NCBI GenBank assembly: GCA_963715055.1
Contig: CAVQRB010000002.1
Location: forward strand, 1 to 64,000
Length of the DNA: 64,000 nucleotides
From: CAVQRB01 sp963715055
GTDB taxonomy: Bacteria; Pseudomonadota; Alphaproteobacteria; Rhodobacterales; Rhodobacteraceae
Direction of reading: 5' to 3'
In this document: positions 26,165 to 35,220 of the stretch, piece after piece
Layout of the letters: the number at the start of each line of letters is the position of its first letter
Position numbering within the stretch: the first letter of the stretch is position 1
Program-made: the position numbers and the translations under genes
The notes under the pieces: model-generated
Told to the model about the DNA's origin: nothing
What the model saw: the letters and a program-made list of their open reading frames with translations, nothing else
Database searches by the model: none

Positions 26165-27262
26165 TCAGGTGTTGAACAGGAAGTGCAGCACGTCGCCGTC
26201 CTTGACGGTATAGGTCTTGCCTTCCGCGCGCATCTTGCCCGCCTCTTTTGCAGGCCCCTCGCCGCCCAGGGCGACATAGTCGTCATAGGCGATGGTTTCG
26301 GCGCGGATGAAGCCTTTCTCGAAATCGCCATGGATCACGCCAGCGGCCTTGGGGGCCGAGGTGCCGCTGCGGATCGTCCAGGCACGGGCTTCCTTGGGGC
26401 CGACGGTGAAGTATGTCTCAAGATGCAGGAGTTCGTAGCCCGCACGGATCAGACGGTCGAGGCCGGCCTCGGCAAGCCCCATCTCCTCGAGGAACATCGC
26501 CGCCTCCTCGCGCTCGAGCTGGCTGATCTCCTCCTCGATCTGCGCCGAGATGATCACATGGGCATTGCCCTGTGCCGCCGCCATCTCCGCGACTTTCCGG
26601 GAAAATTCGTTGCCTTCGGCTGCATCCGCCTCGCCCACGTTGCAGACGTAGAGGACAGGCTTGGAGGTCAGCAGTTGCAAGAGCTTCCACGCGCGGGTGT
26701 CTTCGGCGTCCACGGCCACGGTGCGGGCAGGTTCGCCCTTCTCCAACGCCGCGAGCGCCATGCGCAGCAGCCGTTCCTGCTGCACCGCGTCCTTGTCGCC
26801 GCCGCGCACCTTGCGCACGATGTTCTGAAGCCGCTTCTCGATGCTCTCGATGTCGGCCAGCATCAGTTCGGTTTCGATGGTCTCGGCATCGGCTACCGGA
26901 TCGACCCGGCCCTCGACGTGGGTGACATCGCCATCCTCGAAACAACGCAGCACATGGGCGATGGCATCGACCTCGCGGATGTTGGCAAGGAACTGGTTGC
27001 CGAGGCCCTCGCCCTTGGAAGCACCCTTCACGAGGCCGGCGATGTCGACGAAGGTCATGCGGGTCGGGATGATCTGCTTTGACTTCGCAATAGCAGCCAA
27101 CGTGTCGAGACGCGCGTCGGGCACCGCCACCTCGCCCACGTTCGGCTCGATCGTACAGAAGGGAAAATTGGCCGCCTGCGCCGCCGCCGTACGGGTCAGC
27201 GCGTTGAAAAGGGTGGATTTGCCCACGTTCGGCAGACCCACGATGCCCATCTTGAAACCCAT
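26165..27262 (-). CDS. ychF: ribosome-binding ATPase YchF
   Basis: The 365-residue Obg-like ATPase has P-loop GLPNVGKSTLFN, switch II DIAGLVKGASKGEGLGNQF and the altered base-specificity motif in YVCNVGE, which replaces NKxD and gives ATP preference. A coiled-coil insert and a C-terminal TGS domain (ARAWTIRSGTSAPKAAGVIH, then KTYTVKDGDVLHFLFN) follow. It acts at the ribosome and in stress responses. Length and motifs are complete. Confidence 0.96.
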   Translation of the reverse strand: MGFKMGIVGLPNVGKSTLFNALTRTAAAQAANFPFCTIEPNVGEVAVPDARLDTLAAIAKSKQIIPTRMTFVDIAGLVKGASKGEGLGNQFLANIREVDAIAHVLRCFEDGDVTHVEGRVDPVADAETIETELMLADIESIEKRLQNIVRKVRGGDKDAVQQERLLRMALAALEKGEPARTVAVDAEDTRAWKLLQLLTSKPVLYVCNVGEADAAEGNEFSRKVAEMAAAQGNAHVIISAQIEEEISQLEREEAAMFLEEMGLAEAGLDRLIRAGYELLHLETYFTVGPKEARAWTIRSGTSAPKAAGVIHGDFEKGFIRAETIAYDDYVALGGEGPAKEAGKMRAEGKTYTVKDGDVLHFLFNT

Positions 27263-27343
27263 GTCGCGTCCTCTGGCGTTCAGTTGGCGCTGTCCTAGGG
27301 CCTGCGGGCGATCAAGACAAGGGCCAAGCCGCCGGGCCCCGGT

Positions 27344-27535
27344 TCACATAGGGCGGCGGCTCTCCCGGCTCTGGAAGATCAGCAGCCAGGCCAGCAGGAT
27401 GAACATCGGATGCGTCAGACCGCCGGAAAACACCAGTGCCGGGATCCAGATCAGAAAGACGAGGATCGCGAGAAAGGGCCTGCCCGTGAGCAGGATCGAG
27501 AGCGGCGGCAGCAGGATGGCGAGGATATAGTTCAT
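27344..27535 (-). CDS. small membrane protein
   Basis: The 63-residue protein has two hydrophobic helices (residues 3-15 and 21-36) and a third segment (FILLAWLLIF), with a short charged tail. It resembles the size and layout of YqaE/Pmp3-type stress membrane proteins, and the sequence LAILLPPLSILLTG supports this, but the match is loose. The start was chosen at MNYILAILL because upstream codons do not look like protein. Confidence 0.55.
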   Translation of the reverse strand: MNYILAILLPPLSILLTGRPFLAILVFLIWIPALVFSGGLTHPMFILLAWLLIFQSRESRRPM

Positions 27536-27677
27536 GAGCCTCAGGTAATACCCTAGGCGCGGTGCGGAAGGGGGAGAGGTGGAATTTTTTCCCCTGCAAC
27601 GACGTCCCATGTGCAAGGTGCATTGATTTCCCGTGGGGTTTTCGGCATTCCGGGCGGAGATTTCGAAAGGCAGCACC

Positions 27678-28469
27678 ATGACCCGTATCGACGCCAAATT
27701 CGCCGACCTCGCCCGGAGAGGCAAGAAGGCCTTTGTTGCTTATGTGATGGCGGGGGATCCGAACTATGAGACCTCGCTGGAGATCGTGCGCGGGCTGCCG
27801 GCGGCCGGAGTCGATGTGATCGAACTGGGCCTGCCCTTCACCGATCCGATGGCCGATGGCCCGACGATCCAGCTTGCCGGCCAGCGCGCGCTCGAAGGCG
27901 GCATGACGCTGACGAAGACGCTGGCGCTGGCGCGGGCCTTTCGCGAAGGCGATCAGGAGACACCCATCGTGCTCATGGGCTATTACAACCCGATCTACAG
28001 CCGTGGCGTGGAGCGGTTTCTGGTGGAGGCGAAGGAGGTGGGCATTGACGGTCTGATCGTCGTGGACCTGCCGCCAGAAGAGGACGCCGAGCTTTGCCTG
28101 CCCGCGCAGGCTGCCGGGCTGAATTTCATCCGGCTGGCCACGCCCACGACGGATGACAAACGCCTGCCGCGGGTCCTGCAGAACACATCGGGCTTTGTCT
28201 ATTACGTCTCCATCACCGGGATCACAGGGGCGGCGGAAGCGCAGGCCGGTGACGTGGGGCCGGAAGTGTCACGGATCAAATCCGCATCGGGCCTGCCGGT
28301 CATCGTGGGGTTCGGCGTCAACTCACCGGAGAAATCCCGCGCCATCGCCGAAGTCGCCGACGGCGTCGTGGTCGGCTCCGCCATCGTCGGCAAGATCGGC
28401 GCGGGCGAGAGCGTGGCGGATGTTCTGGCCTTTGTGAAAACCCTCGCGGACGGGGCGCATTCGGTGTGA
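27678..28469 (+). CDS. trpA: tryptophan synthase alpha subunit
   Basis: The 263-residue TIM-barrel enzyme cleaves indole-3-glycerol phosphate. The catalytic Glu is in VIELGLPFTDPMADGP (which also contains the loop-2 Asp), and the phosphate-binding GFGVN and VVGSAIV segments are present. It is normally transcribed with trpB. Here trpB lies 10 kb away on the opposite strand, so trpA has been separated and needs its own promoter. The start follows GAAAGG. Confidence 0.95.
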   Translation: MTRIDAKFADLARRGKKAFVAYVMAGDPNYETSLEIVRGLPAAGVDVIELGLPFTDPMADGPTIQLAGQRALEGGMTLTKTLALARAFREGDQETPIVLMGYYNPIYSRGVERFLVEAKEVGIDGLIVVDLPPEEDAELCLPAQAAGLNFIRLATPTTDDKRLPRVLQNTSGFVYYVSITGITGAAEAQAGDVGPEVSRIKSASGLPVIVGFGVNSPEKSRAIAEVADGVVVGSAIVGKIGAGESVADVLAFVKTLADGAHSV

Positions 28470-28671
28470 GGCAGATGTCGTTCCGCCACGCATAAACGAC
28501 CTGATACAGTGGCGGATAGGAAATCTGTTTTGGCCATCATGGCGCCGACAGACCTTGATGTAACTGGATGTCGGGGGTTCGGACGGAACGGACCCGTGCA
28601 CCCGAGGCATTGCGTGCCGCGCTTCGCAAGCCTGCCAGACCTCGGTGTCTGTTCTGACCTCAATAGGTCAT

Positions 28672-29874
28672 TTACTTGTCGACAGCTTTTTGACCGACCA
28701 ACCAAGCGGTCATCGGGCGTGCAGAAAACCCATGTGCAACGAGGCTGAAAACCACTGTTACAATCACAACAAGGGCGATAAAGGGCGCGCCCTGCAATTC
28801 GCTGTCAAGAACGATGATCGCAAATACGATACTGGCAAGGCCACGTGGACCAAACCAGCCCAGAAACAGGCGGTCTCGCACCGTCGCTCCCGTACCGGCG
28901 AGCGACAGGAAAATCGGCAATACCCTGATAACCGTAAGGCTCAGCACCGCGTAGGCCAAGACTTCCCACGTCACAAGACCTATGACATTGGCAATAACTG
29001 CTGATCCGAAGAGAAGCCAAGTGATCATGGCGAGGGTCTCTCCGACGCCCTCGGCAGCGACAACGAATTGATGCGTCTTGTCATCCAGAAGGTGTCCAAA
29101 AAGCATCCCGCCGCAAAAAGCGGCAATGTACCCGCTTCCGTGCAGTTCTTGCGCCAGAGCGAAGCAGGCCAAGGCCAGAGCCGGAACGGTCACCTGCATC
29201 CAGACTTCCGTCACCCAACCCAGCTTCAGGCTGAGCCGAAGCAATAGTCCACCGATCAAAGCCAAGCCCAGTCCTGCGGCAAGACCTATGCCTACCTCCT
29301 GAACGACCACCAGCAACGGCTCGACCGGGTTTTCCGACAGCCCAATGGCGTTCAATTCCAAGGCAATGAAAATGAATAGAAAAGGTACGCACAATCCATC
29401 ATTCAAGCCACTTTCACTGTTCAACCCCACGCGCACCCAACTTGGAAGTCTGGTGTCTGATATGACGGACTTGCCAAGTGCAGCGTCTGTAGCCGCCAAG
29501 ACCGTCCCAAGGATGGCGGCCTCGAAAAAGGTAAGCGTATCGAACAGGACCAACGCGAGGATAAAACCGAGCGCTATGACCCCCGGAAGCCCGACAAGAA
29601 GCATACGGGACGGAATGGCAATTCTGCTTCTCAAGACCGAGAGGTCAACGTTGGCGGCATCACTGAACAGGATCAACACAAGGGTCAGGTCGGCAAACAT
29701 CCGAAGCTGGTTGCGCGCTGCGACACCTTCAAACCAACCCAGAACCAAGGGTCCCATCAGAATGCCGACGAAGACAAAAATGACGGGTCCGGAAAAGACG
29801 CTGCGCTCGGTTTTCCCGGCGACGATACTGTAAAGGAATGCAAATATTGCGAGTATTACTATCTCGTGATCCAT
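28672..29874 (-). CDS. cation:proton antiporter (CPA1 family)
   Basis: The 400-residue integral membrane protein has about 12 hydrophobic helices. The ion-binding region reads AATDAALGKSVISD and a second conserved segment SESGLNDGLCVPF contains the ND motif of Na+/H+ exchangers. The end WFGPRGLASIVFAI is typical of the family. It exchanges Na+ or K+ for protons. It is monocistronic, with about 200 noncoding bases downstream and 367 upstream. Confidence 0.88.
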   Translation of the reverse strand: MDHEIVILAIFAFLYSIVAGKTERSVFSGPVIFVFVGILMGPLVLGWFEGVAARNQLRMFADLTLVLILFSDAANVDLSVLRSRIAIPSRMLLVGLPGVIALGFILALVLFDTLTFFEAAILGTVLAATDAALGKSVISDTRLPSWVRVGLNSESGLNDGLCVPFLFIFIALELNAIGLSENPVEPLLVVVQEVGIGLAAGLGLALIGGLLLRLSLKLGWVTEVWMQVTVPALALACFALAQELHGSGYIAAFCGGMLFGHLLDDKTHQFVVAAEGVGETLAMITWLLFGSAVIANVIGLVTWEVLAYAVLSLTVIRVLPIFLSLAGTGATVRDRLFLGWFGPRGLASIVFAIIVLDSELQGAPFIALVVIVTVVFSLVAHGFSARPMTAWLVGQKAVDK

Positions 29875-30241
29875 TTTGCGTACCCGCCGATCCGTCGCTC
29901 AAGTATTGAGCCGATTTTGCTGCTCGTTGTGACTCTATCACATCGTTGCAGCGGAAAGGCCAGCTTTGCGATGTCAGTTGAGTTTTGACCTTGGGCAAGG
30001 GTGATCCGCAAAGCACGGGGCAGCCCGAAATGGTAGAATGTTTAACCTGAGATAGACCGTTCAGGTCTAAGGAATTGGCGCGTTTCCAATCCGGCCGTTT
30101 CGGCCTCGAAGCAGACGTTCCCTGTCATGCGTTTGGCCACCCTGTATCAAACAGATGACGTCGCTGACGTTTCCGATTTTCCGCGATTGATCTTTGCGGA
30201 TCGAATTGGTAATCATTTTTTACCAATATGAGGGGCGGGTC
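29875..30241. promoter_or_regulatory. divergent intergenic region with operator-like palindrome
   Basis: The 367 bases between the antiporter and the lactate-dehydrogenase-type gene contain no coding frame I can support. At 30205-30227 an 8-bp inverted repeat, ATTGGTAA and TTACCAAT with a 7-base spacer, lies 15 bases before the start at 30242. TTGGT/ACCAA half-sites are typical of GntR/FadR-subfamily regulators such as LldR and PdhR. A role as the operator of the following gene is inference; no regulator gene is next to it. Confidence 0.5.
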
Positions 30242-31408
30242 ATGCCAAGGATTACGACGATCGAGGATCTCAAGCGGCTGCACAGGCGCCGGGTGCCGAA
30301 AATGTTCTACGATTACGCCGAATCGGGCAGCTGGACCGAACAGACCTTTCGCGAAAATACCTCAGATTTCGAGAAGATCCGCCTGCGCCAGCGCGTCGCC
30401 GTGGACATGACCGGGCGCAGCACCGCCAGCCAGATGATCGGGCAGGACGTCGCGATGCCGGTGGCGCTGGCCCCGGTTGGCTCTACCGGCATGCAGCACG
30501 CGGATGGCGAGATCCTCGCGGCCAAGGCGGCGGAGGCCTTCGGGGTGCCCTTCACCCTCTCCACCATGTCGGTCTGTTCCATCGAGGACGTGGCGGAGCA
30601 TACGACCAAGCCCTTCTGGTTTCAGCTCTATGCGATGAAGGACAAGGATTACATCAAGCGGGTGATCCAACGGGCCAAGGACGCGAAATGCTCGGCGCTG
30701 GTGGTCACGCTCGATCTGCAGATCCTCGGGCAGCGGCACAAGGACATCAAGAACGGGCTCTCGGTACCGATCCGGCCCACCGTCGGCAATATCCTCGATC
30801 TGGCGACGAAATGGCGCTGGATCGCAGGCATGGCGAAAACAAAGCGTCACCAGTTCGGCAATATCGTGGGCCATATCGACGGCATCAGCGACATGTCGTC
30901 CCTCTCGGTCTGGGCCTCCGAAAGCTTCGATCCCAAGCTGAACTGGGAGGACGTCAAGGAAATCAAGAAGATGTGGGGCGGGCCGCTGATCCTCAAGGGG
31001 ATCCTCGATGCCGAGGACGCGAAGATGGCCTTGCAGGTCGGGGCCGATGCGATCGTGGTCTCGAACCACGGCGGCCGCCAGCTTGACGGGGCACTCTCCT
31101 CGATCCGGATCCTGCCCTCGATCATGGATGCGGTGGGCGACAAGGTCGAAGTGCATCTCGACAGCGGCATTCGCTCAGGCCAGGACGTGCTGAAGGCGCT
31201 GGCGCTCGGGGCCAAGGGCACCTACATCGGGCGCGCCTTCGTCTACGGGCTGGGGGCGATGGGACAGGCGGGCGTGACCAAGGCGCTCGAGGTCATCCAC
31301 AAGGAACTCGACACCACCATGGCGCTCTGTGGGGAGACGAAAGTCACCGACCTTGGCCGCCACAACCTGCTGGTCCCGGAAGACTTCGAAGGACGCTGGC
31401 AGGCCTGA
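30242..31408 (+). CDS. lldD: FMN-dependent alpha-hydroxy-acid dehydrogenase (L-lactate dehydrogenase type)
   Basis: The 388-residue enzyme oxidises L-lactate or a similar 2-hydroxy acid. FMN and substrate residues are visible in APVGSTGMQHADGE, WFQLYAMKD, LKGILDAEDA, VVSNHGGRQLDG (active-site His and Arg) and DSGIRSGQDVLKALALGA. The start at 30242 follows GAGGGGCGGG and sits just after an operator-like palindrome. The exact substrate cannot be read from sequence. A fragment of another family member lies at 33-149. Confidence 0.88.
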   Translation: MPRITTIEDLKRLHRRRVPKMFYDYAESGSWTEQTFRENTSDFEKIRLRQRVAVDMTGRSTASQMIGQDVAMPVALAPVGSTGMQHADGEILAAKAAEAFGVPFTLSTMSVCSIEDVAEHTTKPFWFQLYAMKDKDYIKRVIQRAKDAKCSALVVTLDLQILGQRHKDIKNGLSVPIRPTVGNILDLATKWRWIAGMAKTKRHQFGNIVGHIDGISDMSSLSVWASESFDPKLNWEDVKEIKKMWGGPLILKGILDAEDAKMALQVGADAIVVSNHGGRQLDGALSSIRILPSIMDAVGDKVEVHLDSGIRSGQDVLKALALGAKGTYIGRAFVYGLGAMGQAGVTKALEVIHKELDTTMALCGETKVTDLGRHNLLVPEDFEGRWQA

Positions 31409-31414
31409 GGGGCG

Positions 31415-32578
31415 TCAGGAGCGCACCGTGCGGGCGGCACTGGCCCGCGCCAGGGCCGGCACCAGCATGAGGGCGGCCAGCACCAGAAGCCCCGCCACGA
31501 GGAAAAAGCCGGTGCGCAGACCGAAGGCCTCGGAGGTCAGCCCCATCAGCGGCGGACCGAGGAAAAAGGCACCATACCCCATGACGGAGGCGCGGCTTAT
31601 TGCGGCAAGGCGCGCCTGCGCAGGCACCAGCCGCCCGATCAGCGCAAGTGCCAGCGGGGCGATCACCGATACGCCCAGGCCCCCGAGCCCGAAACCGAGA
31701 TAGGCTACCCAGATCGTCGGCGCAGCCCCGGCGATGGCAAGACCGGTCGCCGCCATCAGGGCGGCAGTGGTCATCAGCTTGAGGTCGGGCAGGTGCCGCG
31801 ACAGGAAATGCCCGGCAAGCCGGCCGATGCCCATCGTGAGCCCGAGGATCGCGGGCCCCAGTGCGCCTTCGGCGGCACCGCCGCCCAGCGTGCGTTCCAG
31901 ATGCAGCGCCGACCAGCCTTCGGCGGAGGATTCCGTGAGAAAGGCCACGAGCACCAGCAATCCACCCAGAAACACCAGCATCCCCGGGAAGCTGCCAGGC
32001 GTCACCGAGGGCGCGGGCGGCTCGCCGTGCAGGCGTTTCTCGCGCATGATCCAGGCCAGCACGACCACCAGACCGAGTAGAAGCCCGAAAATCTCTACAG
32101 GTCGCCAGGCCGCTTCGCGCAGGAGCCCCGTGGCGAGTGCGGCCCCCGCATAGGCGAAGGAATAGATGGCGTGGTTGAGGTTCATCAGCGGACGGCCCAG
32201 GCGCTCTTCGGCCTCCGAGACCCGCACGTTGATCAGCACGTCGAGAATGCCCGACCCCACCGCGGCCAGCGTCATCGCGAGACCGAAGAACCAAATCGAT
32301 CCGGCAGCCCCGGTGAGCCACATGCCGCAGGCTACCATCAGTGCGGAGACCGGCAGCACCCAGCGCCCGAGCAGCCGATTGGCGAGCGGTGCCAGCCACA
32401 TCGCCGCCAGCGCTCCGCAGGAGGCCAGCAGCACGACGATGCCATAGACCCCGTCGGAGGCGCCGATCGCGTCCTTGATGACCGGCATCTGCGCGAAGTA
32501 TACCGCCCAGGCCGCACCGATGGTGACAAAGCCTGCGAGCGGTTTGCGGGAAAGCCAGAGATCCTGAGCGAGCGACAT
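31415..32578 (-). CDS. major facilitator superfamily transporter
   Basis: The 387-residue protein has about 12 hydrophobic helices in two halves. It resembles the small MFS proteins of the YbjJ / fucose-permease-like type (GIVVLLASCGALAAMWLAP, then SVMGYGAFFLGPPLMGL). The substrate is unknown. Its stop lies seven bases from the convergent dehydrogenase gene. It is divergent from rplY. Confidence 0.85.
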   Translation of the reverse strand: MSLAQDLWLSRKPLAGFVTIGAAWAVYFAQMPVIKDAIGASDGVYGIVVLLASCGALAAMWLAPLANRLLGRWVLPVSALMVACGMWLTGAAGSIWFFGLAMTLAAVGSGILDVLINVRVSEAEERLGRPLMNLNHAIYSFAYAGAALATGLLREAAWRPVEIFGLLLGLVVVLAWIMREKRLHGEPPAPSVTPGSFPGMLVFLGGLLVLVAFLTESSAEGWSALHLERTLGGGAAEGALGPAILGLTMGIGRLAGHFLSRHLPDLKLMTTAALMAATGLAIAGAAPTIWVAYLGFGLGGLGVSVIAPLALALIGRLVPAQARLAAISRASVMGYGAFFLGPPLMGLTSEAFGLRTGFFLVAGLLVLAALMLVPALARASAARTVRS

Positions 32579-32675
32579 GGGTCTCCCCTGCCACGGGCCT
32601 GTGAAAGCCGCAAGACGGCACGTGGAAAAACCCTCTTTTCATGGGCCCGAAAGCGGTCTATACGCGCGGCTTCAC

Positions 32676-32704
32676 GCGGACATACAGCCTTGGAGGATGT
32701 CCGC
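32676..32704 (+). promoter_or_regulatory. hairpin in the rplY leader
   Basis: GCGGACAT at 32676-32683 and ATGTCCGC at 32697-32704 form a perfect 8-bp stem with a 13-base loop containing TTGGAGG. It ends 23 bases upstream of the rplY start. This is a candidate leader structure for ribosomal-protein autoregulation. The pairing is seen directly; the function is inference. Confidence 0.45.
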
Positions 32705-32727
32705 CCTAACACAATGGAGAGAAAAAG

Positions 32728-33378
32728 ATGGCTGGAGCAATTCCGGATCTTATCGCTCAGGAACGGACGGGGACAGGCAAGGGCGCCGCTCGTCAGGCAC
32801 GTCGTGCCGACATGGTTCCTGGGATCGTTTTTGGCGGCGAGAAAGACCCGTTGCCGATCAACCTTCCGTTCAACATGCTGATCAAGAAGCTGCGCGAAGG
32901 CAGGTTCAAGTCGACGCTGTTCAACCTGAAGGTCGAAGGGCAGGAAGATGTGCGGGTGATCTGCCGAGATGTGCAGCGCCATGTGGTCAAGGACCTGCCG
33001 ATCCACGTGGATTTCATGCGCCTGAAGCGCACCACCAAGATCAACCTCTTCATCAACGTGAAGGTCGAGGGCGAAGAAGAGGCCCCCGGTTTGCGCAAGG
33101 GCGGCGTGCTGACGCTGGTGCGCCCCGAGGTCGAATTGATCGTGACCGCAGGCGATATTCCCGAGAACATCACCATCGACGTCTCCGGCATGGAGATCGG
33201 TGACAACCTGACGATTTCCTCGGTGACACTGCCGGAAGGCGCCAAGCCGAAGATCGACCGCGATTTCGTGATCGCACAACTCTCCGCACCGGCTGGCCTG
33301 ATCTCCGCTGAAGACGAAGCGGATGACGAGGACGAGGGAGAAGCTGAAGCTGTCGAGGCGGAAGCGACCGAAGAATAA
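32728..33378 (+). CDS. rplY: 50S ribosomal protein L25 (CTC form)
   Basis: The 216-residue L25/general stress protein CTC binds 5S rRNA. The N-terminal L25 domain reads ERTGTGKGAARQARR and VPGIVFGG, followed by the TL5/CTC beta domain and an acidic tail (EDEADDEDEGEAEAVEAE). It is followed by a strong terminator and then pth, the usual order. Confidence 0.95.
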   Translation: MAGAIPDLIAQERTGTGKGAARQARRADMVPGIVFGGEKDPLPINLPFNMLIKKLREGRFKSTLFNLKVEGQEDVRVICRDVQRHVVKDLPIHVDFMRLKRTTKINLFINVKVEGEEEAPGLRKGGVLTLVRPEVELIVTAGDIPENITIDVSGMEIGDNLTISSVTLPEGAKPKIDRDFVIAQLSAPAGLISAEDEADDEDEGEAEAVEAEATEE

Positions 33379-33404
33379 GCGCTCGCCTTTTCGAGTTTGC
33401 ATGA

Positions 33405-33437
33405 ATACGGGGCCCCTTGCGGCCCCGTATTTCGTTT
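33405..33437 (+). terminator. Rho-independent terminator after rplY
   Basis: ATACGGGGCC and GGCCCCGTAT form a 10-bp stem around a 6-base loop, followed by TTCGTTT. It lies 26 bases after the rplY stop and before the pth leader. Confidence 0.75.
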
Positions 33438-33484
33438 CCGCAAGGCATGGGCTAATCTGCGCCGCAACACGAGGGAGCAGCCCC

Positions 33485-34162
33485 ATGAAACTGATCGCAG
33501 GTCTTGGCAACCCCGGCGCGAAATACGCCCGCCATCGGCACAATATCGGCTTCATGGCGGTGGACCGGATCGCCGCAGATCACGGATTTGCGCCTTGGAA
33601 AAGCAAGTTTCAGGGCAGTTTTTCCGAAGGCCGCTTCGGATCGGATCGGGTCGTGCTCCTCAAGCCCGAAACCTTCATGAACAACTCCGGCCAGTCGGTG
33701 CAGGCGGCGATGCAGTTCTACAAGATCGACCCCGCCGATCTGGTGGTGCTGCACGACGAGATCGACCTCGCGCCGGGCAAGGTCAAACACAAGATGGGCG
33801 GCGGACACGCGGGCCACAACGGGCTGCGCTCGATCCATGCTCATATCGGGCCGGACTACGGACGCGTGCGGCTGGGTGTGGGCCACCCTGGCCACAAGGA
33901 CCGGGTGCCGGGCTATGTGCTGCATGATTTCGCGAAATCCGACGAGGACTGGCTTGACGACGTGCTGCGCGGGGTCAGCGACGGCGCGCCCTTCCTCGCC
34001 GCAGGCGATGCGGCGAAGTTCATGAACACGGTCGGCATGAGGCTCGCACCACCGCGCGCGGGACCCGGAAAAGCACCGGCGGAACCGAAAACGGCGGCGC
34101 CCGCGCCCGCACCCGAGGACGGCCGGTCCTCGCTCCAGAAGCTGATGGACCGCTTCAGGTGA
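33485..34162 (+). CDS. pth: peptidyl-tRNA hydrolase
   Basis: The 225-residue enzyme recycles peptidyl-tRNA. The active site shows GLGNPGAKYARHRHNIGFMAVD with the catalytic His, KPETFMNNSG with the Asn, VVLHDEIDL with the Asp and GGGHAGHNGLRS. A 40-residue Pro/Ala-rich C-terminal extension (after FMNTVGMRLA) is longer than in E. coli but common in this group. The stop overlaps the GTG start of the next gene. Confidence 0.95.
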   Translation: MKLIAGLGNPGAKYARHRHNIGFMAVDRIAADHGFAPWKSKFQGSFSEGRFGSDRVVLLKPETFMNNSGQSVQAAMQFYKIDPADLVVLHDEIDLAPGKVKHKMGGGHAGHNGLRSIHAHIGPDYGRVRLGVGHPGHKDRVPGYVLHDFAKSDEDWLDDVLRGVSDGAPFLAAGDAAKFMNTVGMRLAPPRAGPGKAPAEPKTAAPAPAPEDGRSSLQKLMDRFR

Positions 34163-35201
34163 CGCTGATCGAGGCTTTCGAGCACCAGTCGATCAGCTGC
34201 GACAAGCTCGGCTCGCCCTTCATGGCGCGGCTGCTTGCCGCGCTGGCAGCGAGGTGGCGGCCCGATACTGCGCTGGGGCGTCGGGTGGCGGCCTTCACCG
34301 GCGACATCGGCCCTGCGGGCGCTTCCGTGCCGCTGCGCCTCTGCGGCGGGCTCCATGCGCTGGTCTTGCGGGGTCTCGCAGCCGATCTGGCGACAGTCTA
34401 TCCACCCGCTGCCGCCTCGGCGAGCGATCTGACGAAAGCCGTACTGGGACGCGCCTGCGTGAGCACGAAGGCTTTCTGCTCGACTGGATCGAAAGCCCGC
34501 CCCAGACCAATGACGTGCGCCGCGCCGCGGCCCTGATGGCCGGGGCTGCCGTGGTCCGGGCGCATTTCGACCTGCCCGTGGTGCTGTCGGAACTGGGCGC
34601 GAGCGGCGGGCTCAACATGATGTGGGACCACTACGCTCTGGATCTGCCCGGCTTGCGGCTCGGCGCAAAGAGGCCGGTCCTGACCTTGGCCCCGGACTGG
34701 GACGGCCCCCTGCCCCCGCCCGTCTTGCCGGTGATCGCGGCGCGGGCGGGCGCGGATCTCAATCCACTGGATCCTGCCAATCCTGAGGACCTGATCCAAC
34801 TCATGGCCTACCTCTGGCCGGACCAGCCGCACCGGCTTGCGCTCACCCGTGCGGCGGCAGGTGCCATGTCCGCCCGGATCGACCGCGCGGACGCCATCGA
34901 CTGGCTCGAAGCCCGTCTTGCAGAGGCACCCGACGGCCATGTCCACCTGATCCAGCACACCGTCGCCTGGCAATACTTCCCGACCGACGCCCAGGCGCGC
35001 GGGCAGGCGATGCTCGAGGCGGCCGGACAGCGGGCGACACCGACACGGCCCCTTGCCTGGCTCGCGATGGAGACCGATGGCGACACCAAAGGCGCGCTTG
35101 GTGCAGCACTGACGCTGCGGCTCTGGCCGGGCGATCAGCGGTTTTTTCTGGGACGCGCGGATTTTCACGGCCGCTGGATCAAATGGCAGGGCGCGCAATG
35201 A
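34159..35201 (+). pseudogene. DUF2332 family protein, one frameshift
   Basis: The first frame starts with GTG overlapping the pth stop, continues FEHQSISCDKLGSPFMARLL and reaches DLTKAVLG. The second frame continues REHEGFLLDWIESPPQTNDVRR through VVLSELGASGGLNMMWD and ends at 35201. Together they give a full-length DUF2332 protein of about 347 residues. One base appears missing in the GGG at 34446-34448; an extra G would join the frames. The function of DUF2332 is unknown; the ELGASGGLN segment resembles a methyltransferase-like glycine motif. It may be a sequence error, since the rest is intact. Confidence 0.7.
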
Positions 35202-35220
35202 CCAGAAAGGGGACCTTGTA

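Noticed and set aside
28482..28516. Inverted repeat TCCGCCAC/GTGGCGGA after trpA as terminator
   Set aside because: The 19-base loop and lack of a clean T tract make it unlikely to be a terminator, though TTTTGG follows some bases later.
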